This document shows, piece by piece, positions 63,071-64,000 of a stretch of 64,000 nucleotides of DNA. This stretch comes from Diphasiastrum complanatum (lineage: Eukaryota > Streptophyta > Lycopodiopsida > Lycopodiales > Lycopodiaceae): positions 42,839,502 to 42,903,501 of the forward strand of contig CM055104.1 in the NCBI GenBank assembly GCA_029204225.1, read 5' to 3'. Position 1 is the first letter of the stretch. Each line of letters starts with the position of its first letter. A program made the translations under genes and the position numbers. The notes under the pieces are model-generated. The model did no database searches. It saw only the letters and a list, made by a program, of their open reading frames with translations, and had not been told where the DNA came from.

Positions 63071-64000
63071 GGGTCTACCCTAAGTACATTCATACGTAAC
63101 CTCAGATTCAACCTCATTAGATGATAAAACACCATATGAGCATTTTTTTTTAACAAGAAAGCAAATGTTAGTCATTTTAGTCATTTGAGGATCTTTGGAT
63201 CCATATGCTTTCCACAAATGCCCTAGAGATCCTCTTACTTGACTTACATTCTTTGGTGGTGGTAGCTCAACTATAAATTTTACGTTTTGAGGATCATTCA
63301 TGATTCATTTACTCGATACTCATTATGACCAAACAATATTCCATGTTTCAATCCAAAGATACATTTTTAGGATTTAAGCTATGACATTGGTTGTACACCT
63401 TCAAAATCTTAGTCATTTGAGGATTTTTAGACCAATATGCTTTCCACAAATGCCCTAGAGATCCTCTTACTTGACTTACATTCCTTGGTGGTAGTAGCTC
63501 AACTATAAATTTTACTTCTGTAAGATCATTCATGATTCATTATCTCAATTCTCGTTATGACCCAACAACATTCCATGTTTCAATCCAAAGATACGTTTTT
63601 TAGGATTAAAAGCTATGACATAGGTTGTACACCTTCAGAATATTTCTTGAGTGGTATGACGTGAAATTTATAACCATTAAAGAGAGCAAAGTCATCTAGA
63701 AAGACTTCCATCAAATCTGTTAGATATTCTCAAAAAGCTTGTGTAACTATCCTTTAGAATGTAGTTGGAGCATTACATAATTCAAACAGCATAACATGTT
63801 TCCAAAGGTTTTATGTTTGAGATGCTTGTAATGAAATACTAATGATTTAATAATACTTAAAGGATTGGATCTTCTAACCACGCCCAATACCAACACATTT
63901 GGCAATATTAACAGACGTGAGGTTTCAAATTGAATACACTGAGCACCATTATTTAGGATGAAAATAAAAGAACAAAACATATTCCTTTCCAACACTGATA
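63071..64000 (-). mobile_element. Ty3/gypsy reverse-transcriptase remnant with internal tandem duplication
   Basis: Minus-strand motifs: a decayed MEVFLDDF-type catalytic block near 63690 (the gypsy fingers/palm region), then VKFIVELPPPKNVSQVRGSL and GHLWKAY-like blocks, seen twice (63180-63301 and 63410-63533). LPPPKNVSQxRxFLGH is a hallmark of gypsy RT ends. It runs off the window. Fossil with many breaks. Confidence 0.8.
63161..63640. repeat. Tandem duplication of about 232 bp in the gypsy remnant
   Basis: 'ccatgtttcaatccaaagatac' occurs at 63341 and 63573, and 'tgctttccacaaatgccctagagatcctct' type blocks occur twice at the same spacing. Confidence 0.9.

Overview
This AT-rich 64 kb window looks like intergenic DNA of a land plant with a large, retrotransposon-dense genome. 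The Copia elements carry the plant-type primer-binding site TGGTATCAGAGC, the introns are GT-AG, and long (TC)n tracts are common. I cannot name the species. I found no intact ordinary host gene and no tRNA or rRNA gene. Nearly everything is LTR retrotransposon, DNA transposon, simple repeat or old unassigned sequence.

Layout. 1-7293 holds old pieces: a Copia LTR, a small non-autonomous LTR element (G1), a Copia integrase region split from its upstream part by a long microsatellite (F), and a reverse Copia remnant (E). 7294-41114 is one reverse-strand Copia element (B) of about 5.2 kb, stretched to 33.8 kb by five later insertions: Copia A (8628-14520), Copia C (15340-19931), DNA transposon T1 (20306-26620), Copia D (26641-31731) and DNA transposon T2 (33534-40200). 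A, C and D have perfect 5-bp target duplications and B a 4/5 match. By-eye LTR differences are B about 3%, A about 1.5%, D about 0.5% and C one base, which agrees with B being the oldest. 41115-49000 holds Ty3/gypsy and Copia remnants, including element I with a 175-bp minisatellite in its leader. 46977-52024 holds two copies of an unrecognised Ser/Arg-rich gene (H), one split by a solo LTR. 52025-64000 is microsatellites, a second G element, an AT-rich stretch, and decayed Copia and gypsy pieces.

The most unusual content is T1 and T2, two diverged members of one terminal-inverted-repeat DNA transposon family (ends CATTAGAG). Each carries a forward gene beginning with a histone H3-like protein that keeps an H3-type N-tail and a CENH3-flavoured fold. 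In T1 this gene continues through spliced exons into a Ulp1/C48-type cysteine protease with His and Gln/Cys motifs. Each also has a divergent gene with a CPxC-type zinc motif, fired from a shared intergenic region with six CACGTG boxes between two outward TATA boxes, and a third conserved reverse gene at the right end. T2 also keeps remains of a DDE-type transposase. I know of no described transposon with this histone-plus-protease cargo.

A second theme is a non-RT sequence module lying where the Copia reverse transcriptase should be. It occurs in A, B and E, and probably in D. These elements appear non-autonomous, yet some moved recently, so they were presumably mobilised by relatives elsewhere.
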